Of a DNA stretch of 61,513 nt, positions 8,881 to 19,160 are shown one piece after another. The DNA lies in NCBI GenBank assembly GCA_015233935.1, contig JADFXB010000010.1, positions 1 to 61,513 on the forward strand, in the 5' to 3' direction. This stretch comes from Magnetococcales bacterium. GTDB lineage: Bacteria > Pseudomonadota > Magnetococcia > Magnetococcales > JADFXB01. The notes beneath the pieces are model-generated. The model was given only the letters and a program-made list of their open reading frames with translations, was not told the DNA's origin and did not search any database. Position 1 is the stretch's first letter. Each line of letters opens with the position of its first letter. A program made the translations under genes and the position numbers.

Positions 8881-11800
8881 ATGAAATACGGTCATCGCAT
8901 CACCACTTTTCTGATTACTGCCGCCACCCTTTGCGGTATTGGAGGAGCCGTCGCCGCCTCACTGACGACCAAACCCCTCTATTTGTCCACCCGGGTCGAT
9001 CCCAATATTTTCTTTTTGATCGATGATTCCCTCTCTATGGATCTGGAAATCACCACACAACCCTATTGGTATTATACGGCTTATTGGGGGACTGGTACTG
9101 GTGCTACATGGGAAGAGGAGGGCTACTGGACTGTCAACAATTCCACCAGCACAAAAATAGACTATTCTTATTGGCACAACAATGCTGACAATAATAGCTT
9201 TCTCTCCTATTATGATGGGACAACCTTACCATTAAATAGAGACTGGCGTGTCCGGTCTTCATCATTCAACATAACTTATTATAATCCAACCGTGACCTAC
9301 CTCCCTTGGCCAGGTTTTTCAGATGCATCCTTTACTGCCGTCCGAAGCAACCCCCAGTCCGGCACCACCGGTTACAGCGCAACAAGAGACCTCACAGGCC
9401 TCGTCTATGAAGTTGTAACAGATGATGCCGGATACGGCGGCAACTGCTCGGGTTCATCTGTTACTGCTCCCGCTGGTAAAACCGATTATTATTCCTGCCC
9501 ATCTGGGAATGGGGTCATTGATATTTGGGACAAGCATGTTCGTTATACCGTCAACAATGGTTCTATCACTAAATCCATATACGATTATTCTGCCAATACA
9601 GTAGGAGATGACGGCACTTGTGGTAGCAATAACTGTATAGTTCCAACCATCACCACCACTTCATTGGCAGATACTGATGAATATGGCCGCACCCTTGCCC
9701 AAACTAAGCAAAATATTGCCAACTGGTATCAATATTACCGTCGTCGTTCGATGACCGTCAAAGGGACAGTTGGCTTTGTTGTGGCAAACAATCCCAACTA
9801 TCGGTACGGTTTATCCACCATTAATACATCCAATGCGAACAATCCAAAGAACAATCTTTTTGTAGAAATGCCTTCATTCAGTGTGGATAACTATTCAAGC
9901 CAAAACGATACCATGCTGGATACCTACTATAAAAACACTACTCTGGTAACGTCCACTCCTCTTCGTTTAGGCCTGGAGATGGTCGGAAAATATTATGGAA
10001 ATACATTGTCAGGCCGCACCAGTCCCATTACCAACTCATGCCAACAAAACTTCACCATTCTGTTTACAGATGGCTACTGGAATGACTCTTCCCCCAGCAT
10101 AGGCGATTCAGATGGGGACGGCCTCAGCAATTCCTTGGCGGATGTGGCCAGCTATTATTACAAAACAGACCTGCGAACCGACCTCACCAATAATGTACCC
10201 ACCTCAACCAGCAGTTTTCCCCCAGATGACGCTTCATGGCAACACATGGTTACCTTTGGCATAGCATTTGGAGTAAAATCAACCCTGACCGATACGGATG
10301 GGGATGGTTGGCCCAATAATTCCAGTACCGACACCTCTAATCCAGCAGATGGCAAACCAGATTATAACGGCAATTGGAACGACCCCTTCTGCACTCCCTG
10401 GTGTTCTGAAAAAATTGATGATCTATGGCATGCCACGTTTAATGGCAGAGGTACATTTTCATCTGCCGCCAATCCAACGGCTGTACAAGCTGCCATGGAA
10501 GCGGCTGTTACCAATATTTCCGTCCGCACCAGCTCAGCCGCCAGTGCCTCCCTCAATACAGCCACATTGAGCGACGCCACAAGGCTCTATCAAAGCAACT
10601 TCAACAGCGGTGACTGGACTGGAGACCTTATTGCCTATCCCATTATTTTGGAGGGAGATGACAGAGGCCAGGTTGACAGCGATAATCCAGACTGGTCAGC
10701 ACGGGACCAACTGGATAATCAAAATTACAATACCGGACGTAACATCATCACCTTCAATACCACCTCCCGCACAGGGGTTGCCTTTCGTTGGGCCAATATT
10801 TCCGCAACCCAGCAAGGTTATCTGAATACCAACCCGGACTCTGGCGCAACCGATGCCAACGGCTCCAGCCGTCTTGACTATCTGCGCGGCAATACCAGCA
10901 ACGAAGGAACTGGTGCCACCCAATTTCGCAACCGCAACCATATTCTGGGGGATACCATCAACTCCGACCCCACCTACGTGGGTTCCCCCAGCATGTCTTT
11001 TCCCACCGCCTTTAATACCACGGAAAAAACCGCTTACGACACCTTCAAAACCACCTATGCCAATCGCACCCCCATGATCTACTTCGGTGGTAACGATGGC
11101 ATGCTGCACGCTATCAACGCCAACACCGGCCAGGAAGCCCTGGCTTACGTACCTGGGAAACTTTACTCCAAACTGACCAAGCTCACCTCCAAATCCTATA
11201 CCCATCAATATTTTGTGGATGGCAAAATCACCGTTACCGATGCCTATGGCAACTTTCCCCGTTGCAGTTCCCAACCCTGCTGGCGCACCGTTCTGGTTTC
11301 CGGTTTGGGAGCTGGGGGTCAGGGTATGTTTGCCCTGGATGTCACCGATCCCACCGCCTTTTTGGAAGCCAATGCCTCCTCGTTGGTCTTGTGGGAATTC
11401 ACCGATGACCAGGATTCCACCGGCGGTGGTGACTCCAACCGCTATTCTCTCGGCAACACCATGGGACAGGCCAGCATTGTCCGAATGGATACAGGAAGCT
11501 GGGTGGCGGTTTTTGGCAACGGTTACCATAGTTATGACAGTGACTCTTATGCCACGGCCTCAGACACCGGTGCACTCTATTTTCTCAACATAGCAACCGG
11601 GGCCATTCTGAAACGTATTGTTCCGACAGGTGCCACTGGCATGGCTGCCCCCAGTCTGGTGGATACGGATTCGGATGGTAATGTTGAATATGCCTATGCA
11701 GGGGATTTGTCTGGCAAGCTGTGGAAATTTGACCTGACCGGCAACTCCTCCTCTCAGTGGAAAGTTGCTTTGACCGGTTCCCCTCTGTTTACCGCCACTC

Positions 11801-13032
11801 CACCCACCTCCAGCAACCCCAATTGCCCCGTCTCTTATTCTTACACGGTAGACAATAGTGACGCTGCTTCAGTGACTTCAAGTTCTGGCTGGACAACATT
11901 GACCGACACTCCGCGCAATGGAGCCAACTTTTTGAGGACACAAGTGAATAATGCGTATTTTCAATGGACTTTCCCGGCAGTGACGACTTCGGGCAGCCAT
12001 ACCATTTATGCCTACTGGAAGAAATATTCCACGGGAGGCACCCGGTCGGACACTTCAGTCACCTACACCATTAGTTACGGCTCTACCAGTTCTTCAGTAA
12101 GCGTCGACCAAAGAAACAATGGGGATGCTTGGGTTTCCCTCACCACCATTGTACCCACAGCGGGAAATGTGGTTACCGTTCGGGTCACTTCCGACAATGC
12201 CAGTGATTATGTGGTAGCGGATGCGGTCAAACTGGAGTACATAGGCACCTCTGTTGCGTCCGCCCAACCCATCACCGTCTACCCGGAAATTGGCGTTCAT
12301 CCCAAAGGGAGTTCTTATGGCTACATGATTTACTTTGGCACCGGCAAATTTTTTGAATCCGGTGACAATGCAGTAAACTGTGCCGCCACCCAATCCTTCT
12401 ACGGCATCAGGGACAAAGATGCCAGCCTCACCCGCAGCAACTTGCTGCAACAAGTCATCTCCAACGAACAGAGCGTTACGGCTGGAGATGAAACCTACTC
12501 TATTCGCACGGTAACCGATAATACCATCGACTGGTCAACCAAGGATGGGTGGTATCTGGACCTGGCCCTGGACAGTGACGGGGACGGACTGGTAACCGAT
12601 GAACAAAACTATGGGGAAAAGGTGATCTATCACGCCATTTTAACAGGAGGCACCATCATCTTTACCTCGGCCCTCTCCCCAGAAGACAAGTGCGCCACCA
12701 GCGGTGAAAGTGGCTGGCTGTACGAACTGGATTATGAAAATGGCGGCAGACTCGCCCAATCCTTCGATTTGAACAACGACTCCCAGTTCAACGACAGCGA
12801 CAAGGTTACCATCACAGAAGGCGATCAAAGCATTAATGTCACCGGTGCTGGTAAAAAAAGCGCGGTTGGTATTCCCACCGCCCCAAGCATTCTGAAGGAT
12901 GAAGAAAACTCTAAAAAAATTAAATATACAACCGGCTCCACCGGAGGTACTCCAGAAGCAACCAGTAACTCTGCTACCGCCACGGCTACCAAGCAAGGGC
13001 GGCAATCCTGGCGGCAAATCTTTATCGATTAA
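8881..13032 (+). CDS. pilY1: Type IV pilus tip adhesin PilY1 with inserted golvesin-like domain
   Basis: 1383-residue secreted tip protein. Signal peptide to about residue 26 (GGAVAAS). Residues 43-54 (NIFFLIDDSLSM) contain a vWA-type MIDAS motif DxSxS. Two calcium-type DxDGDG loops are at about 409 and 470. The C-terminal PilY1 beta-propeller starts near residue 720 (YFGGNDGMLHAINANTG; VLVSGLGAGGQGMFALD) and includes the calcium loop DTDSDGNVEY with YAGDLSGKLWKFDL at about 927-945. Residues about 980-1122 interrupt the propeller with a domain that matches the golvesin C-terminal-like pattern (DNSDA...SGW, YTISYG, VDQRNNGDAW, VVADAVKLEY). A further DSDGDG loop is at about 1231. PilY1 promotes pilus extension and surface attachment. 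Confidence 0.93.
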   Translation: MKYGHRITTFLITAATLCGIGGAVAASLTTKPLYLSTRVDPNIFFLIDDSLSMDLEITTQPYWYYTAYWGTGTGATWEEEGYWTVNNSTSTKIDYSYWHNNADNNSFLSYYDGTTLPLNRDWRVRSSSFNITYYNPTVTYLPWPGFSDASFTAVRSNPQSGTTGYSATRDLTGLVYEVVTDDAGYGGNCSGSSVTAPAGKTDYYSCPSGNGVIDIWDKHVRYTVNNGSITKSIYDYSANTVGDDGTCGSNNCIVPTITTTSLADTDEYGRTLAQTKQNIANWYQYYRRRSMTVKGTVGFVVANNPNYRYGLSTINTSNANNPKNNLFVEMPSFSVDNYSSQNDTMLDTYYKNTTLVTSTPLRLGLEMVGKYYGNTLSGRTSPITNSCQQNFTILFTDGYWNDSSPSIGDSDGDGLSNSLADVASYYYKTDLRTDLTNNVPTSTSSFPPDDASWQHMVTFGIAFGVKSTLTDTDGDGWPNNSSTDTSNPADGKPDYNGNWNDPFCTPWCSEKIDDLWHATFNGRGTFSSAANPTAVQAAMEAAVTNISVRTSSAASASLNTATLSDATRLYQSNFNSGDWTGDLIAYPIILEGDDRGQVDSDNPDWSARDQLDNQNYNTGRNIITFNTTSRTGVAFRWANISATQQGYLNTNPDSGATDANGSSRLDYLRGNTSNEGTGATQFRNRNHILGDTINSDPTYVGSPSMSFPTAFNTTEKTAYDTFKTTYANRTPMIYFGGNDGMLHAINANTGQEALAYVPGKLYSKLTKLTSKSYTHQYFVDGKITVTDAYGNFPRCSSQPCWRTVLVSGLGAGGQGMFALDVTDPTAFLEANASSLVLWEFTDDQDSTGGGDSNRYSLGNTMGQASIVRMDTGSWVAVFGNGYHSYDSDSYATASDTGALYFLNIATGAILKRIVPTGATGMAAPSLVDTDSDGNVEYAYAGDLSGKLWKFDLTGNSSSQWKVALTGSPLFTATPPTSSNPNCPVSYSYTVDNSDAASVTSSSGWTTLTDTPRNGANFLRTQVNNAYFQWTFPAVTTSGSHTIYAYWKKYSTGGTRSDTSVTYTISYGSTSSSVSVDQRNNGDAWVSLTTIVPTAGNVVTVRVTSDNASDYVVADAVKLEYIGTSVASAQPITVYPEIGVHPKGSSYGYMIYFGTGKFFESGDNAVNCAATQSFYGIRDKDASLTRSNLLQQVISNEQSVTAGDETYSIRTVTDNTIDWSTKDGWYLDLALDSDGDGLVTDEQNYGEKVIYHAILTGGTIIFTSALSPEDKCATSGESGWLYELDYENGGRLAQSFDLNNDSQFNDSDKVTITEGDQSINVTGAGKKSAVGIPTAPSILKDEENSKKIKYTTGSTGGTPEATSNSATATATKQGRQSWRQIFID

Positions 13033-13051
13033 CCTTGAGGAGAAACCGGAC

Positions 13052-13417
13052 ATGCTTAACCATCCATATGTGCGAAAATGGCTCTATCTGCTCCTGGCTG
13101 CATTGATGGGTCCGGTATTGGCATGGGCTGAAGAATCCCAGTATTCCCACCAGGGAACTGTGGAACAATTACGGCGGGATGGACGTACCCTGATTGTGGC
13201 CATAAAAAATGGCTCTGACGATGTGCAATATAAAGAATTCTGGCTTTCCACCACCCCACCGGTCATCATCCACGCCATGGATGGCTCTGTAGGCGGTAAA
13301 AAGTTGTTGCGACCTACTGTAAAAATCGGCTTCAATACGGGACTCTACGCCAAACCTGAAATTTTACTGGTGCCGGAAATCTGGGTGTTGTCCGCTCCAA
13401 TACCTCCCAGGGATTGA
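13052..13417 (+). CDS. Small secreted protein at the end of the pilus operon
   Basis: 121-residue protein of unknown function. The ATG at 13052 has GAGGAG upstream at good spacing; an in-frame ORF that begins inside pilY1 is longer but non-coding. Signal peptide MLNHPYVRKW plus a hydrophobic core ending VLAWA, cleavage before EES. The mature domain is beta-rich (YSHQGTVEQLRRDGRTLIVAI; KEFWLSTTPPVIIHAMDG). It begins 19 bases after pilY1 and so is probably cotranscribed and linked to pilus function. No family was recognised. Confidence 0.75.
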   Translation: MLNHPYVRKWLYLLLAALMGPVLAWAEESQYSHQGTVEQLRRDGRTLIVAIKNGSDDVQYKEFWLSTTPPVIIHAMDGSVGGKKLLRPTVKIGFNTGLYAKPEILLVPEIWVLSAPIPPRD

Positions 13418-13548
13418 TCCCCTTTTTCGTCATAGCCGATTGTAATAAAGAGTATTCGCGTGTTAGAATGGTGGTCTTGGGTATCGCAGGGGGCGGTGAT
13501 TCATCCTCTCCCATGCATCATTGTTCAAATATATCAAACGGAAAATAG

Positions 13549-14844
<1,296 letters not shown>

Positions 14845-14870
14845 TCAAGAAAAGCAGGAAGGAGCAGCTC

Positions 14871-15131
14871 ATGCAAATTGATAATGCAGTCCTGGATCAG
14901 ATCACCCAGCGTATCCTGGGCATCTTTGAAGCCGTCGGCGATACCCACCAAGAAATGGTGCGTAAAGTTCGCGGTGTGGTACAAGAAGGGGTGGAACACT
15001 TCGACCTGGTGGATCGGGTGGAATTTGAAGCCGTTCGCCAACTGCTGGCCAACACCCGCATCAAAGCCGACGCCCTGGAAAAACGGGTCAACGAACTGGA
15101 AGCCGCCCTGGCGGAAATTTCTGATAAATAA
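14871..15131 (+). CDS. ubiK: Ubiquinone biosynthesis accessory factor UbiK (BMFP/YqiC family)
   Basis: 86-residue cytosolic protein. The C-terminal half (DLVDRVEFEAVRQLLANTR then ALEKRVNELEAAL) is the membrane-associated coiled-coil of the BMFP/YqiC family; UbiK helps the ubiquinone hydroxylase complex under oxygen. The ATG is preceded by AAGGAG. Its presence implies ubiquinone-based aerobic respiration. Members are typically 80-100 residues, so it is complete. Confidence 0.85.
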   Translation: MQIDNAVLDQITQRILGIFEAVGDTHQEMVRKVRGVVQEGVEHFDLVDRVEFEAVRQLLANTRIKADALEKRVNELEAALAEISDK

Positions 15132-15142
15132 AGGGGAACTTC

Positions 15143-16570
15143 ATGGCCAAAACCTACCTGGCAGGGGAATGGATTGATACCGGCAAAGTGCTGGAAGTGG
15201 TCAACCCGTTTGATGGTCAGGTGGTTGGCCAAGTGGCCCAATGCGGTGCCAAGGAGATCGATCAAGCCCTCGATGCCGCCCAACAAGCCTTTCGCCACAC
15301 CAGGGCCATGGAACCCTACCAGCGGGCCGCTGTCCTCTCCTTCATTCGCGACAAGATGACCCAGCGCAAGGAAGAGTTCGCCCGCACCCTCAGCCAGGAA
15401 AACGGCAAAACCATCAACGAAGCCCGCCTGGAAGTGGCACGCGCCATCGCCACCTTTGATATTGCCGTGGGGGAATCCACCCGCATCTACGGGGAAGCCT
15501 ACGATCTGGCCATCAATCCCATGGCCTCCCGGCGCAAGGCCATTGTCCGCCATTATCCGGTGGGGGTGGTCTCTGCGGTTGCCCCTTTCAACTTTCCCCT
15601 CAATCTGGCCATCCATAAAATTGCCCCAGCCCTGGCAACCGGTTGCCCAGTGGTCCTGAAACCAGCCTCCAAAACCCCACTCACCGCCATGCTGCTGGCA
15701 GAAGTTATCGCCGAATCCGGCTGGCCCAAAGGTGGTTTTTCCGTGGTGGCCTGTGATCGTCATGCCGGTCAAATGCTGGTGGAAGACCCCCGCATTGCCC
15801 TGCTCTCCTTCACCGGCTCACCAGAAGTGGGCTGGAAGATGAAACAACAGGCAGGCAAAAAACGAATCGTCCTGGAATTGGGCGGCAATGCCGGTCTCAT
15901 CATCGACCGGGATGTGCGGGATTGGGATTGGCTCATCAATCGGGCAGTCCTGGGAGCCTTCTATCAATGCGGTCAGGTGTGCATTTCGGTGCAACGCATC
16001 TATGTCCACCAGGATGTCATGGGCGAATTCCGCGCCCGCTTCCAAAAAGCCGCCGAAGCCCTGGTCAGCGGCAACCCTTTGGACGAATCCACCACCCTAG
16101 GCCCCATGATCGACCGCAGCAATCTGGAACGCCTGCAATCCTGGATCCAGGAAGCCCTGGAGCAAGGAGCCGGTCTGGTCACCGGCAATACCGTCGCCCC
16201 GGTGGGACAGGGACTCAATCTGTCCGCCACCATCCTGGAGGAGGTCAACCCCACCTGCCGCATCAATACCGATGAAGCCTTCGGCCCAGTGGTCACCCTC
16301 ACCCCGGTCACCCATATGGAAGAAGCCTTCGAACTGGTCAACGACTCCCGCTTTGGTCTGCAATGCGGTATCTTCACCAACGACTTCCATACCACCATGA
16401 AAGCCCTGGATACCCTGGAAGTCGGCGGGGTCATCCACGACGATGTCCCCTCCTTCCGGGTAGACTCCATGCCCTACGGTGGTGTGAAAGATTCCGGCTT
16501 TGGTCGGGAAGGTATCCGCTATGCCATGCGGGATATGCTGGAAGAACGGGTCCTGGTCTACAAGGTGTAA
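15143..16570 (+). CDS. NAD(P)-dependent aldehyde dehydrogenase
   Basis: 475-residue aldehyde dehydrogenase that oxidises an aldehyde to the acid (or CoA ester). Seen: PFNFPLNLAIHKIAPAL and VLKPASKTP (cofactor binding), FTGSPEVGW, LELGGNAG with the general-base Glu, the catalytic Cys in GQVCISVQR, and DEAFGPVV. The pattern is closest to lactaldehyde/glyceraldehyde-3-phosphate (non-phosphorylating) and succinate semialdehyde subfamilies, but the substrate is not determinable. RBS AAAGGGGAA. Ends 12 bases from the convergent response regulator gene. Confidence 0.9.
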   Translation: MAKTYLAGEWIDTGKVLEVVNPFDGQVVGQVAQCGAKEIDQALDAAQQAFRHTRAMEPYQRAAVLSFIRDKMTQRKEEFARTLSQENGKTINEARLEVARAIATFDIAVGESTRIYGEAYDLAINPMASRRKAIVRHYPVGVVSAVAPFNFPLNLAIHKIAPALATGCPVVLKPASKTPLTAMLLAEVIAESGWPKGGFSVVACDRHAGQMLVEDPRIALLSFTGSPEVGWKMKQQAGKKRIVLELGGNAGLIIDRDVRDWDWLINRAVLGAFYQCGQVCISVQRIYVHQDVMGEFRARFQKAAEALVSGNPLDESTTLGPMIDRSNLERLQSWIQEALEQGAGLVTGNTVAPVGQGLNLSATILEEVNPTCRINTDEAFGPVVTLTPVTHMEEAFELVNDSRFGLQCGIFTNDFHTTMKALDTLEVGGVIHDDVPSFRVDSMPYGGVKDSGFGREGIRYAMRDMLEERVLVYKV

Positions 16571-16582
16571 TCCATTCTGCAA

Positions 16583-17215
16583 CTATCCCAAATCATGGTC
16601 CAGGGCATAGCGCACCAGTTCAGCCGTTGACCCCTCAATGGCCAGCTTCTCCTTGATCCGCCGACGATAGGTGGTCACCGTGCTGGTGCTCAAATTCAAC
16701 TCCTCAGCAATCCCCGATATGGTGTAACCACGGGCAATCATGCGCAATATATTGCGCTCCCGTGGGGATAACAGTTCATGGGGCTGATTGCTCTTATGGT
16801 CTATCAGCTTGTGGGCCAGCTTTTCATGCATCCATTCCGACAAATATCTCTTGCCTGATGCCACCGTGTAGATGGCCTTGATCAACTCACCTGCCAATAT
16901 TTGTTTATCCACAAATCCGTTGGCCCCCACCTGCAACGATTTGGTGGCCAGATAATCTTCCTGATGCATGGTCAAAATCAATATAGGCTGCTGACAGCCA
17001 CGAGCACGGGCTTGGCGCACCACTTCGATACCATCCATATCTGGCAGGTTGATATCCAACAAGGCCACATCCCAATCGCCTTGGTTCATCAAACGCAAAC
17101 CATCCCGCCCATTTTCCGCTTCATTGACAACCATCAGGTTGTTTTCATGGCTTAACAGGGCCTTAATGCCGTCACGAATAATGCCATGATCATCAATGAT
17201 GATAATTCTAACCAT
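16583..17215 (-). CDS. NarL/FixJ-type response regulator
   Basis: 210-residue DNA-binding response regulator. Receiver domain 1-120: IIIIDDHGIIRDG acidic pair, phospho-acceptor Asp in DVALLDINLPDMDG, switch Thr in LILTMH, Lys in GFVDK. C-terminal LuxR-type helix-turn-helix: LSPRERNILRMIARGYTISGIAEELNLSTSTVTTYRRRI. It lies 295 bases downstream of the HisKA-REC-HPt gene on the same strand, so it is a natural candidate for the final acceptor of that relay, but the gap and its own possible promoter mean it need not be cotranscribed. Confidence 0.92.
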   Translation of the reverse strand: MVRIIIIDDHGIIRDGIKALLSHENNLMVVNEAENGRDGLRLMNQGDWDVALLDINLPDMDGIEVVRQARARGCQQPILILTMHQEDYLATKSLQVGANGFVDKQILAGELIKAIYTVASGKRYLSEWMHEKLAHKLIDHKSNQPHELLSPRERNILRMIARGYTISGIAEELNLSTSTVTTYRRRIKEKLAIEGSTAELVRYALDHDLG

Positions 17216-17363
17216 TTCTGAACCTTATTTTTGTCAACAAAATGATGACAAGAAAATCATCATTTGCCCGATTGAAATACCAACAGTCCCCTGGTAGGTT
17301 TAGTCCCCATAAAGCGCGGTTGCTGAATAAGGGAAATTGACCAATCCATTAATAATATACTAT

Positions 17364-17486
17364 TCGTTCACGTTTCGCCAGTCTTTGAAGTCATTTCTTC
17401 CCCCTCAATACAAACAAGCCAATTTTTTCTTCAATTACAAAAACTCAATATTTCCTAATCGGGTGTAATTTCACCCGGTTTTTTTA
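17364..17486 (+). ncRNA. Candidate small RNA with its own terminator
   Basis: Inside a 295-bp gap between two leftward genes there is a rightward intrinsic terminator (17460-17485) with no plus-strand coding region before it. A weak promoter-like pair lies 100 bases earlier (TTGACC 17337-17342; TATACT 17356-17361 or TACTAT 17358-17363, spacing short at 13-15). The implied transcript is about 120 nt and contains a C-rich TTCTTCCCCCTC segment that could pair with Shine-Dalgarno sequences. Inference only. Confidence 0.35.
17460..17485 (+). terminator. Rho-independent terminator (plus strand) without an obvious gene
   Basis: Stem CGGGTG, loop TAATTT, stem CACCCG, then GTTTTTTT. The T-run follows the stem only on the plus strand, so it is directional and not a terminator for the flanking leftward genes. 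Confidence 0.7.
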
Positions 17487-17510
17487 AACTCTAAAAAAAA
17501 CTAGTATTTT

Positions 17511-19160
17511 TTATCGATTCAATTCTATAGATAAGGACAGTTGCTGCTGGGCGTTACGGGCTAATTTCAGCAACTCCTCCAATACTTCTGATAACTGTTC
17601 TGGTGGATGATCCGACTCTCGCGCCAGTTGTTCCAAATTGGCCGCCGCCCGATGCAAGGCAGTCAACCCCAAAAATGCCGCCCCACCACTTAGTTTATGT
17701 GCCCAGTTACGCAGTGGGGTGTTATCCTCCACCAACAAGGCAGACCACTCCTCTTGCCTCCCCTGTCGACATTGATCCACCAACTTACCCACAAGTTCCA
17801 ATAAATTTTGTTGCCCCATGGCCTCCAAGAGGTGGGCAAGAACCTTCTCATCCAGGAGCGGGTCCTTTTGAACTTGGTCTGGAATCAGGGCAAAAAGTTC
17901 AGAACGCAATACTTCCATCTTTAATGGCTTGGCCAACACCCGATTCACCCCCGCCTGCATACACCGCTCATATTCATGGGCGGTCACATCTGCCGTCACC
18001 ACAATGATGGGAATGTTCCGCCAAGGGACCTCCTGCTGGCGTATCCGACGGGTAGTCTCTACACCATCCATGTCCGGCATACGCAAATCCATGAGGATCA
18101 CCTGGAAAGAGTCCCACTGCAACTCCTCCAAGGCATCCGCCCCCCGGTGCACCACCGTCACCCGATGCCCCTCATAGAGCAACAACTGTTTGATCACCTC
18201 CGCATTGACCCATTCATCCTCCACCACCAGAATAGCCAACGGAGTAACCTCAGCCGCCGGACGCTCCACCAGCGGAGGCTCTTGCAATAAAGAGGTGGTT
18301 TGCCCCTCTGCAATCCCATCCTCCTGCTTTTCCTCCTCTTGCAAAACCATCATCTCCCGTAAAGTGCCGTACAGTTGGTCAGCCGACTCCAACATGGATT
18401 GCAGATAGTGTTTTTGCAGGGGAGAAAGTTCTGTTTTACTTAAAAGTTGTCCCATGCCCAATAAACCATGCAGGGGTGTACGAATGTCGTGGCTTAAAAG
18501 GGATTTATGGGAGGATTCCCGCACCTGCTGTTTCATCCTGTGCATGGCATAAATCAATCCCAGCAACGACAAAGACAGGAGAATAAGCCAAACCACCCCA
18601 CCCGCCACCTTCCAGCGCAATTCCATCAGCCATTCCCGCTGGCGCGACAGGGCAGATTGATTTTCCTCCTGAAGTTGAAAATAAACTTTATTTAACTCCT
18701 GAAAGGCATGGTTTAAACCTTCCCACATCGTGGTACGGACAGTAGCATCCTCAAACAAAGATTGCATATTGCGGGTAGCATCCATGGCAGCCTTGACAGA
18801 ATTCAAAGCCGGGCGCAAAACAGGAAGTAAACTTGTATGCTGAATATCAAAAACGGCTAACAAATCGTGGAGGGCATCAACAGAAAGAGTAAGCTCATTC
18901 CGGTTTACCTGACTGGCCGATACAGAAACCCCATCAATGGCTCTTTCCAACCGGGAAACCGCCAGGATCACCTTGGCCAAATCCCCCTGGCATTGCCTGA
19001 TCTTTTCCTTGGGAAACTCCTCACGCCATTGGGTAAGAAGCTGCCAACTCCCAACAACCACGGCCATACCAATCAGCCCGACCAGTGCCATGGCCAACCA
19101 AGTCCAACGATCAACAACCCATTTGCGCAGACTGGCCAACAAACCTTCCTCCCCAACCAT
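17511..19160 (-). CDS. Membrane HisKA-REC-HPt phosphorelay protein lacking an ATPase domain
   Basis: 549 residues. TM1 about 20-41, periplasmic helical region 42-184, TM2 about 185-206, then a HisKA helix pair with the H-box SHDIRTPLHGLLGMGQ (His near 221), a receiver domain from about 305 (ILVVEDEWVN; acceptor Asp in VILMDLRMPDMDG near 358; Lys in VLAKPL), and a C-terminal HPt domain (NWAHKLSGGAAFLG, His near 488). Only about 25 residues of Gln/Glu-rich linker separate HisKA from REC, and no N, G1, F or G2 box is present, so the catalytic HATPase domain is missing, not merely degenerate. It must be phosphorylated by another kinase or act as a phosphatase/shuttle. Its start overlaps the end of the Cys-motif gene by 50 bases. 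Confidence 0.88.
   Translation of the reverse strand: MVGEEGLLASLRKWVVDRWTWLAMALVGLIGMAVVVGSWQLLTQWREEFPKEKIRQCQGDLAKVILAVSRLERAIDGVSVSASQVNRNELTLSVDALHDLLAVFDIQHTSLLPVLRPALNSVKAAMDATRNMQSLFEDATVRTTMWEGLNHAFQELNKVYFQLQEENQSALSRQREWLMELRWKVAGGVVWLILLSLSLLGLIYAMHRMKQQVRESSHKSLLSHDIRTPLHGLLGMGQLLSKTELSPLQKHYLQSMLESADQLYGTLREMMVLQEEEKQEDGIAEGQTTSLLQEPPLVERPAAEVTPLAILVVEDEWVNAEVIKQLLLYEGHRVTVVHRGADALEELQWDSFQVILMDLRMPDMDGVETTRRIRQQEVPWRNIPIIVVTADVTAHEYERCMQAGVNRVLAKPLKMEVLRSELFALIPDQVQKDPLLDEKVLAHLLEAMGQQNLLELVGKLVDQCRQGRQEEWSALLVEDNTPLRNWAHKLSGGAAFLGLTALHRAAANLEQLARESDHPPEQLSEVLEELLKLARNAQQQLSLSIELNR

Noticed and set aside
13409-13426. GGGATTGATCCCC-TTTTT as a terminator after the small secreted protein
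   Set aside because: Stem is only three to five bp with a tiny loop and includes the stop codon; too weak to call.
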